Shown here in pieces: positions 28,847-38,303 of a stretch of DNA of 64,000 bases; the stretch's first letter is position 1; each line of letters opens with the position of its first letter. The DNA comes from Paenibacillus apiarius (GTDB lineage: Bacteria > Bacillota > Bacilli > Paenibacillales > Paenibacillaceae): assembly GCF_017052585.1 (NCBI RefSeq), contig NZ_JAFFHZ010000001.1, forward strand, positions 4,898,001 to 4,962,000, given 5' to 3'. The position numbers were made by a program, and so were the translations under genes. The notes beneath the pieces were generated by a model. The model worked only from the letters and a program-made list of their open reading frames with translations, did not search any database and was not told where the DNA came from.

Positions 28847-29516
28847 AATGCCTGAAAGAAAGCAATTCAAGAGAGGTTCAATCCAACCGGATAAACATTT
28901 TTGGGGCTTGGTTCCTACAAATGTTGATTGGCTAAGTGATCAAAAAGAAAAAGAGTTGGTAATGAAACGATTTAACTCGGATCGAGAGATAGAGATTTTG
29001 CCAATATTAATGTGTCCAGATGATTGTGATTTATGGTCCACTGTTATTGTTGCAGAAGTAGTTACTTGTACTAAGTACGTAATGTGGAGACGAATTGGGG
29101 GATATATAATGAATAAAATGATTGAGTATGGTTTTTTGTGCACTAGTAAGGATGAAAAGGCATTAATGAATGCTCTTTACAAATTTTTAGAACCACTAAA
29201 TAGAACGTTCTCAAAAACTAACAATAAAGGCATGTTGACTGCGAGATTGCCATATGTTTATAAATATTTTTATTGGAATTTGAATAAAGAAAAGCAAGTA
29301 TATGTAGAAATGTACCCAAATAAAGATTTAGAAGGAAAATGTAAGTTTTCAAATGAAGACGTTGGGTGGGTATTGTTTGCTAATCTAAAAGATCAAGCGC
29401 CACCATATCATGTTCCTTTCGAGGAACAAGAAAAATATCTTAATGATTTACTAAGTTCATCGAATTTTGATTATGTAAAACTATATGAATACAGCGATGG
29501 AGAAGAAAGACTATAA
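28824..29516 (+). CDS. cassette-type protein of unknown function
   Basis: The frame begins at GTG 28824 inside the attC-like site (protein NTRTLCVMPERKQ); the next ATG is at 28848. Neither start has a good ribosome binding site. About 222-230 residues, Lys/Glu-rich, with motifs DKHFWGLVPTNVDW, LMCPDDCDLW and a C-terminal PFEEQEKYLNDLL. The protein appears soluble. I recognise no family. It is the only gene after this isolated site and no closing site is seen downstream. Confidence 0.6.
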   Translation: MNTRTLCVMPERKQFKRGSIQPDKHFWGLVPTNVDWLSDQKEKELVMKRFNSDREIEILPILMCPDDCDLWSTVIVAEVVTCTKYVMWRRIGGYIMNKMIEYGFLCTSKDEKALMNALYKFLEPLNRTFSKTNNKGMLTARLPYVYKYFYWNLNKEKQVYVEMYPNKDLEGKCKFSNEDVGWVLFANLKDQAPPYHVPFEEQEKYLNDLLSSSNFDYVKLYEYSDGEERL

Positions 29517-29598
29517 GTTGCATGTGCTGTAGTGAGAAAAATCGTAATTATAGGATCCGGAGGAGCTTGAAAATCCACATAGTTAGGATGATCATCGG

Positions 29599-30282
29599 AT
29601 GAAAATTTTGCTCGTGGAAGATGATAAAACGATCGCGTCTGGCCTTGAATATTCGCTGCAGCAAGATCACTTTGCTACTGTTCTTTGCCACGATGTTGCA
29701 TCTGCAGAAAAGGTGTTAGCTGAAGATATCGATCAATTCGCTTTATGTTTGTTTGATTTATCGCTTCCGGATGGAAGCGGCTATGAATTGTGCAAAATGG
29801 TGAAAGATCGAAGAGATATTCCGGTCATCTTTTTAACGGTGATCGACGATGAGGTCAATGTCGTAATGGGGCTTGATATGGGAGCCGATGATTATATTAC
29901 GAAGCCCTTTCGTATTCGTGAGCTTCTCTCACGGATTAAATCCGTCTTGCGGAGATACCATAAGCAGCCTCAGACAAAAGCGATCATTGAGATAGAAAAT
30001 GTCCGCATTAATACGCTTGAAGGAAAGGTTTCTAAAAATGGCGCTGAAATTCCGCTCACGGCTTTAGAGTATCGCTTGCTGCTTATTTTTGGCAATCATA
30101 TTGGACAGGTGCTGTCAAGAACTCAGCTGTTAGAGCAAATTTGGGATGTGGCAGGGGACTTCGTGAATGATAATACATTAACGGTTTATATAAAGAGGCT
30201 GCGGGAAAAGCTGGAGGATCATCCGCAAAATCCGACGCTGATCAAAACCGTGCGCGGTCTAGGATATAAGGTTGGTGATTAG
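29599..30282 (+). CDS. OmpR/PhoB-family response regulator
   Basis: 227 residues. The receiver domain (1-115) has acidic pocket residues in LVEDD, the phospho-acceptor Asp in LFDLSLPDG, Thr in FLTV and Lys in TKPF. The winged-helix domain (about 128-225) contains LTALEYRLLLIF and the recognition part DNTLTVYIKRLREKLED. It is joined without a gap to the kinase gene and precedes an ABC exporter, as in VanR/BceR-like systems that sense cell-envelope stress or antimicrobial peptides. Likely targets are the direct repeats upstream of the exporter. Confidence 0.93.
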   Translation: MKILLVEDDKTIASGLEYSLQQDHFATVLCHDVASAEKVLAEDIDQFALCLFDLSLPDGSGYELCKMVKDRRDIPVIFLTVIDDEVNVVMGLDMGADDYITKPFRIRELLSRIKSVLRRYHKQPQTKAIIEIENVRINTLEGKVSKNGAEIPLTALEYRLLLIFGNHIGQVLSRTQLLEQIWDVAGDFVNDNTLTVYIKRLREKLEDHPQNPTLIKTVRGLGYKVGD

Positions 30283-31284
30283 ATGCTGCGTAATCGGGAG
30301 ATTCAAATTCTATTGCTAGCCATGTGTTCGATCAGCTTAGCGGCGATCTTTGCTGGAGCTTTGATTTCGTCTGTCGCTGCGGTGCTCGTATTCATTACTT
30401 CTGCCTTGCTCATGGGAAGTAGTCTCATATTTACGAGGTGGAGATATCGCGAAATCGAAAAGCTGTCTATCTATTTGCGTCAAATTAGCAGTGGTAATTA
30501 TTCTCTTGATGTCCGTGATAATCAAGAAGGCGAGCTTAGCATTTTAAAGAATGATATTTATAAAGTGACACTTATGCTATCAGAGCAGAGAGCACTTTTG
30601 CAGCAAGACAAAATTCAGCTGACGGATGCTATTTCTGATATATCTCATCAGCTCAAAACGCCGCTTACTTCCATGACGGTGATGGCCGATTTGTTAAGTG
30701 ACCCTGAGCTGCCTCTAGCGAAAAGAATGGAATTCACTCGCAATATTCGTATTCAGCTTGAACGAATCGATTGGCTTGTTTCTTCCTTATTAAAGCTTTC
30801 GAAAATGGACGCAAAGACGATTCAATTCAAAAAAGATCAAATAACGGTGAAAAAGCTTATCCAAAAGGCGTTAGAGCCAGTTCTCATTCCGATGGATATA
30901 AAAGAAATAACGGTTTCGATCAAGGGTGAAGACAACGTCACTTTTCTTGGCGATCTCAATTGGACAGCTGAAGCGGTCATCAATATTTTGAAAAACGGTG
31001 TGGAGCACACACAAGCAGGCGGAGTCATCGCCATTTCTTTTTCCGAGAACGCGTTATTTACGGAAATTATTATCGAAGATAGCGGAAAAGGAATTCCGAA
31101 GGAAGATTTGCCCTATGTTTTCAAACGTTTTTATAAAGGGAAGAATGCGGGTGAAGGCAGCATCGGCATTGGTCTTTCGATGGCTCACAGCATTATTGCA
31201 AGTCAAAACGGAGTGATTGACATTGCGAGCGAAAGGGAAAAGGGGACACAGTTTCGGATTAAATTTTATAAACAGGTGATTTAA
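30283..31284 (+). CDS. sensor histidine kinase
   Basis: ATG directly follows the regulator stop. 333 residues. Two membrane helices (about 8-27 and 30-50) are separated by almost no external loop, so it is an intramembrane-sensing type. A HAMP-like stretch is followed by the H box ISHQLKTPLTSM, N box NILKNGVEHT, and G boxes DSGKGIPKEDLP and GSIGIGLSMA. It should phosphorylate the adjacent regulator. The lack of a sensor loop suggests that the ABC transporter itself may relay the signal, as in Bce modules. Confidence 0.92.
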   Translation: MLRNREIQILLLAMCSISLAAIFAGALISSVAAVLVFITSALLMGSSLIFTRWRYREIEKLSIYLRQISSGNYSLDVRDNQEGELSILKNDIYKVTLMLSEQRALLQQDKIQLTDAISDISHQLKTPLTSMTVMADLLSDPELPLAKRMEFTRNIRIQLERIDWLVSSLLKLSKMDAKTIQFKKDQITVKKLIQKALEPVLIPMDIKEITVSIKGEDNVTFLGDLNWTAEAVINILKNGVEHTQAGGVIAISFSENALFTEIIIEDSGKGIPKEDLPYVFKRFYKGKNAGEGSIGIGLSMAHSIIASQNGVIDIASEREKGTQFRIKFYKQVI

Positions 31285-31301
31285 GCCCAAGTGACTAAAT
31301 T

Positions 31302-31345
31302 GTCATTTTAGCAGTCACTTGAAAGTCATTTTAGACAGATAAAAT
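31302..31345 (+). promoter_or_regulatory. direct repeats and promoter before the ABC exporter
   Basis: GTCATTTTAG occurs at 31302-31311 and 31325-31334, starts 23 bp apart, about two helical turns. This is the classic layout for OmpR-family regulator binding. TTGAAA (31319-31324) and TAAAAT (31340-31345) could be a promoter with a short 15-bp spacer, typical of activator-dependent promoters. Confidence 0.55.
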
Positions 31346-31378
31346 GATATCCATCAGCAAAGCTATGGAGGTTTTACA

Positions 31379-32062
31379 ATGGAAATTTTAAAAATAGAAC
31401 ATCTGTCTAAAATTTATGGAAAAGGCGAATCAGCGGTAAGGGCGCTTGATGATGTTTCTTTTTCGGTCCAAAAAGGTGAATTTGTCGCGATTATTGGTCC
31501 GTCCGGATCGGGGAAATCAACGCTTCTGCATTTGCTGGGCGGTGTGGATCGGCCGACCAGCGGACAAGTCCTCGTTGATAACACGGACATGTATAACTTG
31601 AATGAAACCCAGCTGGCCATTTTTAGACGTAGGCAAATCGGCTTGATTTACCAGTTTTACAATCTGATTCCCGTCTTAACGGTGGAAGAAAATATTACGC
31701 TGCCACTCTTGCTCGATAAACAAAAGGCAGATAAGAAGCAGTTTGATAATCTCGTGAAGACTTTGAATCTGCAACATCGTTTAAACCACCTGCCTAATCA
31801 ACTATCCGGCGGACAGCAGCAAAGGGTCTCGATTGGCAGAGCGCTCATTAGCAATCCTGCGATTATGCTGGCTGACGAGCCAACCGGTAATCTGGATAGT
31901 AAGAATAGCAGTGAAATTATGGACTTATTAAAAATGTGCAACAAAACCTATCAACAGACCCTGATCATGATTACCCATGATGAACGAATTGCTCTGCAAG
32001 CTGACAGGGTCATTTCGATTGAAGATGGACGGATTGCCAAGGATGAGGTGATCCACCCATGA
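31379..32062 (+). CDS. MacB/BceA-type ABC transporter ATPase
   Basis: ATG 31379 follows GGAGGT. 227 residues with Walker A GPSGSGKST, Q-loop YQFYNLIPVLT, signature LSGGQQQRVSIGRAL, Walker B ADEPTGNLD and switch MITHDERIA. This is the LolD/MacB/BceA family, which powers mechanotransmission through FtsX-type permeases. It overlaps the permease gene by 4 bp. Under likely control of the adjacent two-component system, it probably gives resistance to an envelope-active compound. Confidence 0.94.
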   Translation: MEILKIEHLSKIYGKGESAVRALDDVSFSVQKGEFVAIIGPSGSGKSTLLHLLGGVDRPTSGQVLVDNTDMYNLNETQLAIFRRRQIGLIYQFYNLIPVLTVEENITLPLLLDKQKADKKQFDNLVKTLNLQHRLNHLPNQLSGGQQQRVSIGRALISNPAIMLADEPTGNLDSKNSSEIMDLLKMCNKTYQQTLIMITHDERIALQADRVISIEDGRIAKDEVIHP

Positions 32063-34656
32063 ATATTGTCAATAAACTAACAGTTAGACATTTGAAGCAA
32101 AACAAGAAACGAACGCTTGTGACCATCATTGGTGTCATGATTTCGGTTTCTATGGTGACAGCTGTTGCAATACTTGGTTTTTCTTTTTTGGATGTAATGA
32201 AAAGGCAAACAATCGCGGATAAAGGGGAATGGCATGTCCTATACAAGGATGTAAACAAGGAACAACTTGAAGCGATTAAAAATGATGACGCAACAAAAAC
32301 AGTTGTGATCACAAGAGATCTTGGCTATGCCCCTTTAAAGGGGGGACAAAATACAAACAAGCCCTATTTGTTTATCAAGGAGTATAGTACACAAGGTTTT
32401 ACCAAATTTCCGATTGAATTGAGTAAGGGGCGTCTTCCGAAAACAGACAATGAAGTCGTTATTTCAGAGGCCATTGCTGCGAACGCAAAGGTAAAATACG
32501 AGATCGGCGATCATATAAGCCTTCAGGTTGGCGAACGATTCAGGGAAGGCAACGATCATTCGCTGGATCAATCTGAACCATTACGAATCGAAAATGGTAA
32601 AATAACTGAAACCTTAAAAAATGTGACCACAAGGGACTACACGGTTGTAGGCTTCATCAAACGTCCCACATGGGAACCGACCTGGGCGCCGGGCTATACA
32701 ATGATTAGCTATGTGGATGAAAGCATAATGGGAGCAAATGATAAAGTCAATGCGGCGGTTATTTTAAAAAAAGTAAATAACTCATCGTTTGCTCATGCGG
32801 AACATGCAGCAGAGAAGAACAAAATCGAATCCATCCAATTTAATGATGATTTGCTTCACTATTATGGCACGATCAATAAATCCGGCTTGCGCAGCACCGT
32901 TTTTCCGTTATCAGCCATCATTATGGCCGTGATTATGATTGGCTCCGTTTCGTTAATCTATAATGCGTTTGCGATTTCCGTCTCGGAACGTTCTCGACAT
33001 TTAGGAATGCTTGCGAGTGTAGGGGCTACAAAAAGCCAGAAGAGAAATTCGGTGTTTTTTGAGGGTGTAATCATTGGCTTGATCAGTATTCCCGTTGGCA
33101 TCCTATGTGGTCTTGCCGGGATCAGTATTACCTTTCAGTTCATTAACTCCATGATGCAAGGGGCTTTAGGAATTACTGAAAAGTTAACAGTAATCGTTAC
33201 ACCAGTATCGCTTGTGATTGCCTGTGCTGTTTCCATGATGACAATTTTCATTTCAACGTATCTCCCAGCCATAAAAGCATCTAAGCTCTCCGCCATTGAT
33301 GCGATTCGCCAAACAACCGATGTGAAGCTTACGGGGAAAGCAGTGAAAACGTCGAAGTTCATTCGCAAGCTCTTCGGAATCGAAGCGGAGATAGGATTGA
33401 AAAACTTAAAAAGAAACAAACGGAGATACCATGCAACCGTATTTTCACTCGTCATTAGCATCGTTCTGTTTCTAGTGGTATCATTTTTCACCTCCAACTT
33501 GAAAGAATCCTTGGAACTCTCACAGGATGGTGTAAATTATGATATTCAAGTATCGAACGACAATGAAAAAATAATCGATGATCAGCTGGTTCAATCGATT
33601 GCATCCCTTAATGACGTCACGGAATACAGCGTGGTTAACGATTTATATGTGAACGCTTGGATTGAAGAAGCATCCATCGCTGATGAATTGAAAGAGATGG
33701 TAAAGAAGGATAAGAGCAGGCTTAAGGACGGAAAATATCCCTACTATATTCGAATAAATGCATTAAACGATTCTAACCTGAAGGCTTATGCAAAAGCGGT
33801 TGGTGCGGATTACGAACAGCTAACGGACCCGAAACATTTGGCGGCAATCGGGATTGATACCATCCATTATAAAGATATGGAAACAGAAAAATATGTCGAA
33901 ACGAAGGCCATTCATACGAAAGTTGGCCAAAGTATCGATCTAACCTATACAGATATAGATGGGGACTCAGAAAAAGAAATAAATTTAAACAAAGTGAAAA
34001 TAGCTGCATTCACCGATCAATATCCTATGGGGATTATTTCAGAAGGGGTAGGCGGGTTAAATATTATCGTCTCAGAGCGAGTCATGGATCAATTGATGAA
34101 CGATAAGGTGAAGGATGACATTCAGACGTACCTGTTCCTGAAAAGTACGGATCCGATGAAAACACAACAGGAAATCGAAGAAATGAAAGAGACGAATTTG
34201 TATGTTCACAATATGTATCAATATCGAAAACAGAACGAACAGAAGATGATGTTAATGTCCGTATTTTCTTATGGCTTTATCGTATTAATTTCAGTGATTT
34301 CGATCGCGAATATTTTTAATACGATCTCAACGAGCATATCCCTGCGCAAGCGGGAATTTGCGATGCTGAAATCCGTTGGAATTACGCCAAAAGGCTTTAA
34401 TAAAATGATGAACTATGAAAGTGTTTTTTATGGAATCAAGTCGCTGCTTTACGGGCTTCCCATCAGCTTAGTCGTGATGTATTTGATCTATAGGTCAATG
34501 ATGAACAAATTTAGCTATGGATTCGTATTTCCTTGGATAAGTATTATTTATGTCATTGCTGCCGTATTTGTCATTGTTAGTTCGGCAATGCTATATTCCA
34601 GCGCAAAAGTAAAAAAGGAAAACATTAGTGATGCATTAAAGCAGGAGAGTATATAG
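32059..34656 (+). CDS. FtsX-like ABC transporter permease
   Basis: 865 residues. Helix 1 is near 22-42, then an external domain (about 45-270), then three helices near 280-305, 335-365 and 375-400. This FtsX block is repeated after about 470 with another external region (about 495-720) and helices near 735-760, 795-815 and 830-850. The conserved FtsX motif SERSRHLGMLASVGATKSQ appears in the first block, and LRKREFAMLKSVGIT in the second. Partner of the overlapping ATPase. Confidence 0.92.
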   Translation: MNIVNKLTVRHLKQNKKRTLVTIIGVMISVSMVTAVAILGFSFLDVMKRQTIADKGEWHVLYKDVNKEQLEAIKNDDATKTVVITRDLGYAPLKGGQNTNKPYLFIKEYSTQGFTKFPIELSKGRLPKTDNEVVISEAIAANAKVKYEIGDHISLQVGERFREGNDHSLDQSEPLRIENGKITETLKNVTTRDYTVVGFIKRPTWEPTWAPGYTMISYVDESIMGANDKVNAAVILKKVNNSSFAHAEHAAEKNKIESIQFNDDLLHYYGTINKSGLRSTVFPLSAIIMAVIMIGSVSLIYNAFAISVSERSRHLGMLASVGATKSQKRNSVFFEGVIIGLISIPVGILCGLAGISITFQFINSMMQGALGITEKLTVIVTPVSLVIACAVSMMTIFISTYLPAIKASKLSAIDAIRQTTDVKLTGKAVKTSKFIRKLFGIEAEIGLKNLKRNKRRYHATVFSLVISIVLFLVVSFFTSNLKESLELSQDGVNYDIQVSNDNEKIIDDQLVQSIASLNDVTEYSVVNDLYVNAWIEEASIADELKEMVKKDKSRLKDGKYPYYIRINALNDSNLKAYAKAVGADYEQLTDPKHLAAIGIDTIHYKDMETEKYVETKAIHTKVGQSIDLTYTDIDGDSEKEINLNKVKIAAFTDQYPMGIISEGVGGLNIIVSERVMDQLMNDKVKDDIQTYLFLKSTDPMKTQQEIEEMKETNLYVHNMYQYRKQNEQKMMLMSVFSYGFIVLISVISIANIFNTISTSISLRKREFAMLKSVGITPKGFNKMMNYESVFYGIKSLLYGLPISLVVMYLIYRSMMNKFSYGFVFPWISIIYVIAAVFVIVSSAMLYSSAKVKKENISDALKQESI

Positions 34657-34689
34657 GATTGAAACAACCTCTATAGATGATTATTCTAA

Positions 34690-34729
34690 TAAGCGTAAAC
34701 ATGACGAGAGCATGTTTACGCTTATTTTT
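34690..34729 (+). terminator. terminator of the ABC exporter operon
   Basis: TAAGCGTAAACATG and CATGTTTACGCTTA form a 14-bp stem with a 7-base loop, followed by TTTTT. Confidence 0.9.
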
Positions 34730-34734
34730 ACGCG

Positions 34735-35235
34735 GCCGATTGAAATGAACCCTTGGCTAAATAGATGGCCAGGAACGCGACAACGGCACTGGAGATCAGG
34801 AACAGACAGGGGATCGGCAGATGCTCGGCCCATAGGCCGGACAAGAGCAAGCCAAGCGGCAATACGAGCTTCATGAACATCGAAGAAGTGCCTGCGACGC
34901 GTCCCAGCAAATGATTGGGGGTAGATTCCTAGCGAATCGCCAAATAAATGATATTGATGATAGCATGGCATGGAAAATGGCGCCTCGCTTCCATTTTTTA
35001 CGCAGCATCTTCAGGCCCTTCGCGCCGGCAATGCCGCCGAACGCGGAGACGGAGAACATCCAGCCCACCTCTTGCGGCGACGATCCCAGCCCATCTACGG
35101 CATAAAATATAAGCACGCCGATCACGAGACTCGTTGCAAAATTGGTAAATAGAATGGTTAATGTCGGCGGAAGCAGCGTCTGATTGCCGAACAGCTCGGC
35201 AATCCCTTCCTTCATATCTTGCCACAGGGTCTGCC
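34735..35235 (-). pseudogene. MFS transporter C-terminal remnant
   Basis: Minus-strand pieces in at least two frames read LWQDMKEGIAELFGNQTLL, ILFTNFATSLVIGVLIFY, then LLGRVAGTSSMFMKLVLPLG and IPCLFLISSAVVAFLAIYLA. This is the C-terminal half of a major-facilitator drug exporter with a frameshift near 34920. The N-terminal half is gone, and the break adjoins the SgrR-like remnant on the other strand. Confidence 0.75.
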
Positions 35236-35914
35236 CTGTCTTCTGTTGAAAAAGGGGCTGTATGAAGTGATTCGCCTTTATTTTCAAGCGCTGTGGCATA
35301 AAGACGATTTTCAAAAGGCGTTTCAGCTCATTGCGGAGCATGATATGTTCCAAGACGAGGAGATCAAGCGGCTGATCGAGGAGGCGTATGGCCTGCACCA
35401 TATTATACATAATGCGAAGCCATTGGATGTGTTCCGCTATCCGTATCCGAATACGCGCGTCGTGCTCGATCCGCTGCACACGATTTCGCGGCATGATGTC
35501 CATTTCGTTGAACAGTTGTTCGAACCGCTGATTCGGTTCGATATGGAGCTTCAACAGGCGGTATCCAATCTTGCGCAAGCTGTCGGCAGCGATGACGAAG
35601 GATTGCGCTTCCATGATGGCTCTGCCGTTACAAGCCAAGATGTCGCAGCTACATTGAGGCGAGCCGTGAACAGGGGCAGGATGTTCGTCACTATCGAGCG
35701 CATTACGATGCAGGATGACGGCTCCTTGGCGATACAGCTGAAGGAATGCAACTACTTATTCCCGAGAATATTGTGCAGCCCGAAGCTGTCCATTGTGCCG
35801 TTCCGTTGGATTGAGGATGGCGAAATCGGTATCCCCGCAGGAGCGGGGCCATTCCGTCTGGCATCCCAAACGGATACGTTGATCAAGCTGGAGTGGATGC
35901 CAACGGGAAAATAG
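35236..35914 (+). pseudogene. SgrR-type solute-binding regulator fragment
   Basis: About 225 residues in one frame. NTRVVLDPLHTISRHDVHFVEQ is followed by LRFHDGSAVTSQDVAATL, the signature of the oligopeptide-binding-like domain of SgrR regulators. The N-terminal helix-turn-helix and the C-terminal half are missing. SgrR-like genes often sit beside an MFS exporter, so this and the adjacent remnant are probably two halves of one locus fused by a deletion near 35235. Confidence 0.7.
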
Positions 35915-35961
35915 ACTATCGTGCCATCGTGAAGAGCCATCATTCATCGCGCCAATGAACC

Positions 35962-35986
35962 AAGGGGAGCCGCTAGAGCTCCCCTT
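35962..35986 (-). terminator. hairpin after gltS
   Basis: AAGGGGAGC and GCTCCCCTT form a 9-bp GC-rich stem 47 bp beyond the gltS stop on the minus strand. The following T-run is weak. Confidence 0.5.
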
Positions 35987-36032
35987 CGATAATCTTCGTC
36001 AAATAGTCATCAGGATTATTTTTTAGTTGAGA

Positions 36033-37223
36033 CTATTTAAATAAATTCAGCGTCGTAATAATGATTGGCACGGCAAACACATCGATAAGAAAGGCGCCTA
36101 CAATGGGAACGATCAGATATGCTTTGCGGGAAGGCCCGAAGCGCTCCGTTACCGCAGCCATATTGGCCATGGCATTGGGCGTGGCGCCGAGGCCATGGCC
36201 CGTAAAACCGGCGACCATCACGGCGGCGTCATAGTTTTTGCCCAGCATCTTGAACAAAATGAAAATCCCGAATAGAACGATAAATAGGACTTGTACCAGC
36301 ACGATGGCGAGAATCGGAAGCGCAAGATCGGCTACTTCCCATAGCTTGATGCTCATGAGCGCCATAGACAGGAAGATGCCAAGCGTCACGTCACTAACCA
36401 GGTTGATGCTCTTCATGTCGATGGCATTCGGATTGAGTTTATCCACGATGTTGCGGACGATAACGGCCACAAACATGGATCCGACATATCCAGGAAGGAC
36501 AAAGCCTGTCGCTGACGTGAACAGCTCTCCCAAATATGACCCTATCGCCATACAGAATGTAATGAGCAGCACTTGGATGAAGAAGGTATTTGTCGTTATC
36601 GGTTGAACGTTTTCTTCCACGTCCGCTGCTTCTTCTTTTGTTTCCGTCGGCTTCAAATTGTATTTAGCCATTAAATATTTTACCGTCGGGCCGCCAACCA
36701 GACCGCCGGCGATAAGACCGAAGGTAGCTGCCGCGATCCCAATAGACAATGCCGAGTGGATTCCCATATCTTCAATCGTTTGTCCAAATGCGCTTGCCGC
36801 TCCATGTCCGCCTTCCATAGATACGGCTCCTGCCATCATCCCGATCAGCGGATGAATGCCGAATAATGAAGCGAGGGAAACCCCGATCACGTTTTGCGCT
36901 AAAGCCAGGAATCCGCAGGCAAGCCAGTAAATGACGAGCAGCTTGCCGCCTAATTTGATGAGTTGAAAGCTTGCGCCCAATCCTACTGTGGTGAAGAACG
37001 TGAGCATGAATAGACTTTGGAGCGAGGTATCCAATGCAATTTCCAAAAGACCCGCCGTTTTCAGGATCGTAGCCAGGATGGCAAACAGCAGACCCCCGAC
37101 AACGGGCGCCGGAATACAAAACTTTTGCAGTACTCCCGATTTTCTGACGATGACGGTTCCTAGTACGAGCAGGGCTACGGCCAAAAATATCGTATTCACT
37201 TGATTAAGTGCCAGTGTCATCAT
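36033..37223 (-). CDS. gltS: sodium/glutamate symporter
   Basis: ATG at 37223 follows GGGGAGGA; a frame extending 11 codons further up lacks a binding site. 396 residues, about ten membrane helices in two inverted halves. Family signatures are GMMAGAVSMEGGHGAASAFG in the first half and VAGFTGHGLGATPNAMANM in the second. It imports glutamate with sodium across the cytoplasmic membrane. It overlaps the 3' end of hutG by 20 bp, so the two are one operon. Histidine breakdown ends in glutamate, so linkage to HutG fits a glutamate-handling role. Confidence 0.95.
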   Translation of the reverse strand: MMTLALNQVNTIFLAVALLVLGTVIVRKSGVLQKFCIPAPVVGGLLFAILATILKTAGLLEIALDTSLQSLFMLTFFTTVGLGASFQLIKLGGKLLVIYWLACGFLALAQNVIGVSLASLFGIHPLIGMMAGAVSMEGGHGAASAFGQTIEDMGIHSALSIGIAAATFGLIAGGLVGGPTVKYLMAKYNLKPTETKEEAADVEENVQPITTNTFFIQVLLITFCMAIGSYLGELFTSATGFVLPGYVGSMFVAVIVRNIVDKLNPNAIDMKSINLVSDVTLGIFLSMALMSIKLWEVADLALPILAIVLVQVLFIVLFGIFILFKMLGKNYDAAVMVAGFTGHGLGATPNAMANMAAVTERFGPSRKAYLIVPIVGAFLIDVFAVPIIITTLNLFK

Positions 37224-38232
37224 TGTTCCTCCCCATAAATGCCATAATGGCTTCATTCGTCAAGTATGCACCTAGCTTTATGGTTCTTCCGTTCTCGTCA
37301 ACAGCCGGATTCACCTCGCAAATATCGAAAGAAAGCGCTTTCTCGTGAGAAGCGACAGTGCGGATAAGGGCACGAACAACCATCGGCGTTAACCCGAAAG
37401 GAGACGGAGCGCTGACTCCCGGCGCAAATGCCGCATTGAGAACATCGGTACAAAGGGTGAGCATGACATAATCCTGTTGCTCCATGAACGCTAGTAATGC
37501 AGAAGTGATGTCATCCATCCGTCCTTCATGCATCTCTTCCTCGCAAATATAGCAGGCACCGAGCTCGTCCGCCTTGTCAAACAGCTCCTGTGTATTTCCG
37601 AAACGCTGGATGCCAAGCACAAAATAGCGGCTATTGCTGTCTTGTTCCAATATTTGTCGGAACATCGTTCCTGATGAAGGCTGATTGTCGTAGGGGCGCA
37701 AGTCGAAATGGGCGTCAATGTTGATGATTCCTAACGAAGCATCTGGTCCTATATGTTCCCGGACACCTAAATAATGTCCATACAGCGTCTCATGTCCTCC
37801 GCCTAAAAGAATGGGAGTCGCGGATTTTGAAAAGAGGTCAGAGACGGCATGGCCCAATGCTTCCTGGGCTTCTTCAAGCTTTTCGTAGGGACAAACCACA
37901 TTGCCCGCATCGACAAGGCGATGGCCTTCCGCTGCTCTCCAGGGGAGGCTTGCGAGCGCTTGTCTGATTGCATTCGGAGCGTTCCCTGCGCCTAATCTTC
38001 CTTGATTGCGCCGAACGCCTTCCTCGCATTCAAAACCGATGATGGCGCAAGTGTTAGTAGAGGAGGTCTTCCATGGTGTATCCAGCTCCACCCGTTCCAC
38101 GATTTGATGGTAGCGAAAGCTGCTTCTTCTTTCCGTATGATCCGTTCGGCCGGTCCATACATCGGCTCCAATATGTTTTCGCAATGTCCCCACCCTTTCT
38201 GCATATTCTGTTGTTTCATTATATGATGACAT
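37204..38232 (-). CDS. hutG: formimidoylglutamase (arginase/ureohydrolase fold)
   Basis: 342 residues. Manganese ligands are seen in LLGGGHETLYGH, IINIDAHFDLR and TLCTDVLNAAFAPGVSAP, the last being the variant typical of formimidoylglutamases rather than arginases. It hydrolyses N-formimidoyl-glutamate to glutamate and formamide, the last step of the Hut pathway. The ATG at 38232 has a poor ribosome binding site. No other hut genes are in the window. Divergent from a LysR regulator, which probably controls it. Confidence 0.88.
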   Translation of the reverse strand: MSSYNETTEYAERVGTLRKHIGADVWTGRTDHTERRSSFRYHQIVERVELDTPWKTSSTNTCAIIGFECEEGVRRNQGRLGAGNAPNAIRQALASLPWRAAEGHRLVDAGNVVCPYEKLEEAQEALGHAVSDLFSKSATPILLGGGHETLYGHYLGVREHIGPDASLGIINIDAHFDLRPYDNQPSSGTMFRQILEQDSNSRYFVLGIQRFGNTQELFDKADELGACYICEEEMHEGRMDDITSALLAFMEQQDYVMLTLCTDVLNAAFAPGVSAPSPFGLTPMVVRALIRTVASHEKALSFDICEVNPAVDENGRTIKLGAYLTNEAIMAFMGRNNDDTGT

Positions 38233-38303
38233 TCTTATAATTTAAAATATATAATATAAATAAATTAATAGCTTTAAGTTATAAATCGAAGGGGAGATCG
38301 GTT

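Noticed and set aside
34871..35638. 255-codon minus-strand ORF spanning the MFS and SgrR remnants
   Set aside because: Only its C-terminal half resembles a transporter; the first 130 codons are antisense to the SgrR fragment.
35219..35914. SgrR-like frame as a functional regulator
   Set aside because: Both the DNA-binding N-terminus and the rest of the solute-binding domain are missing.
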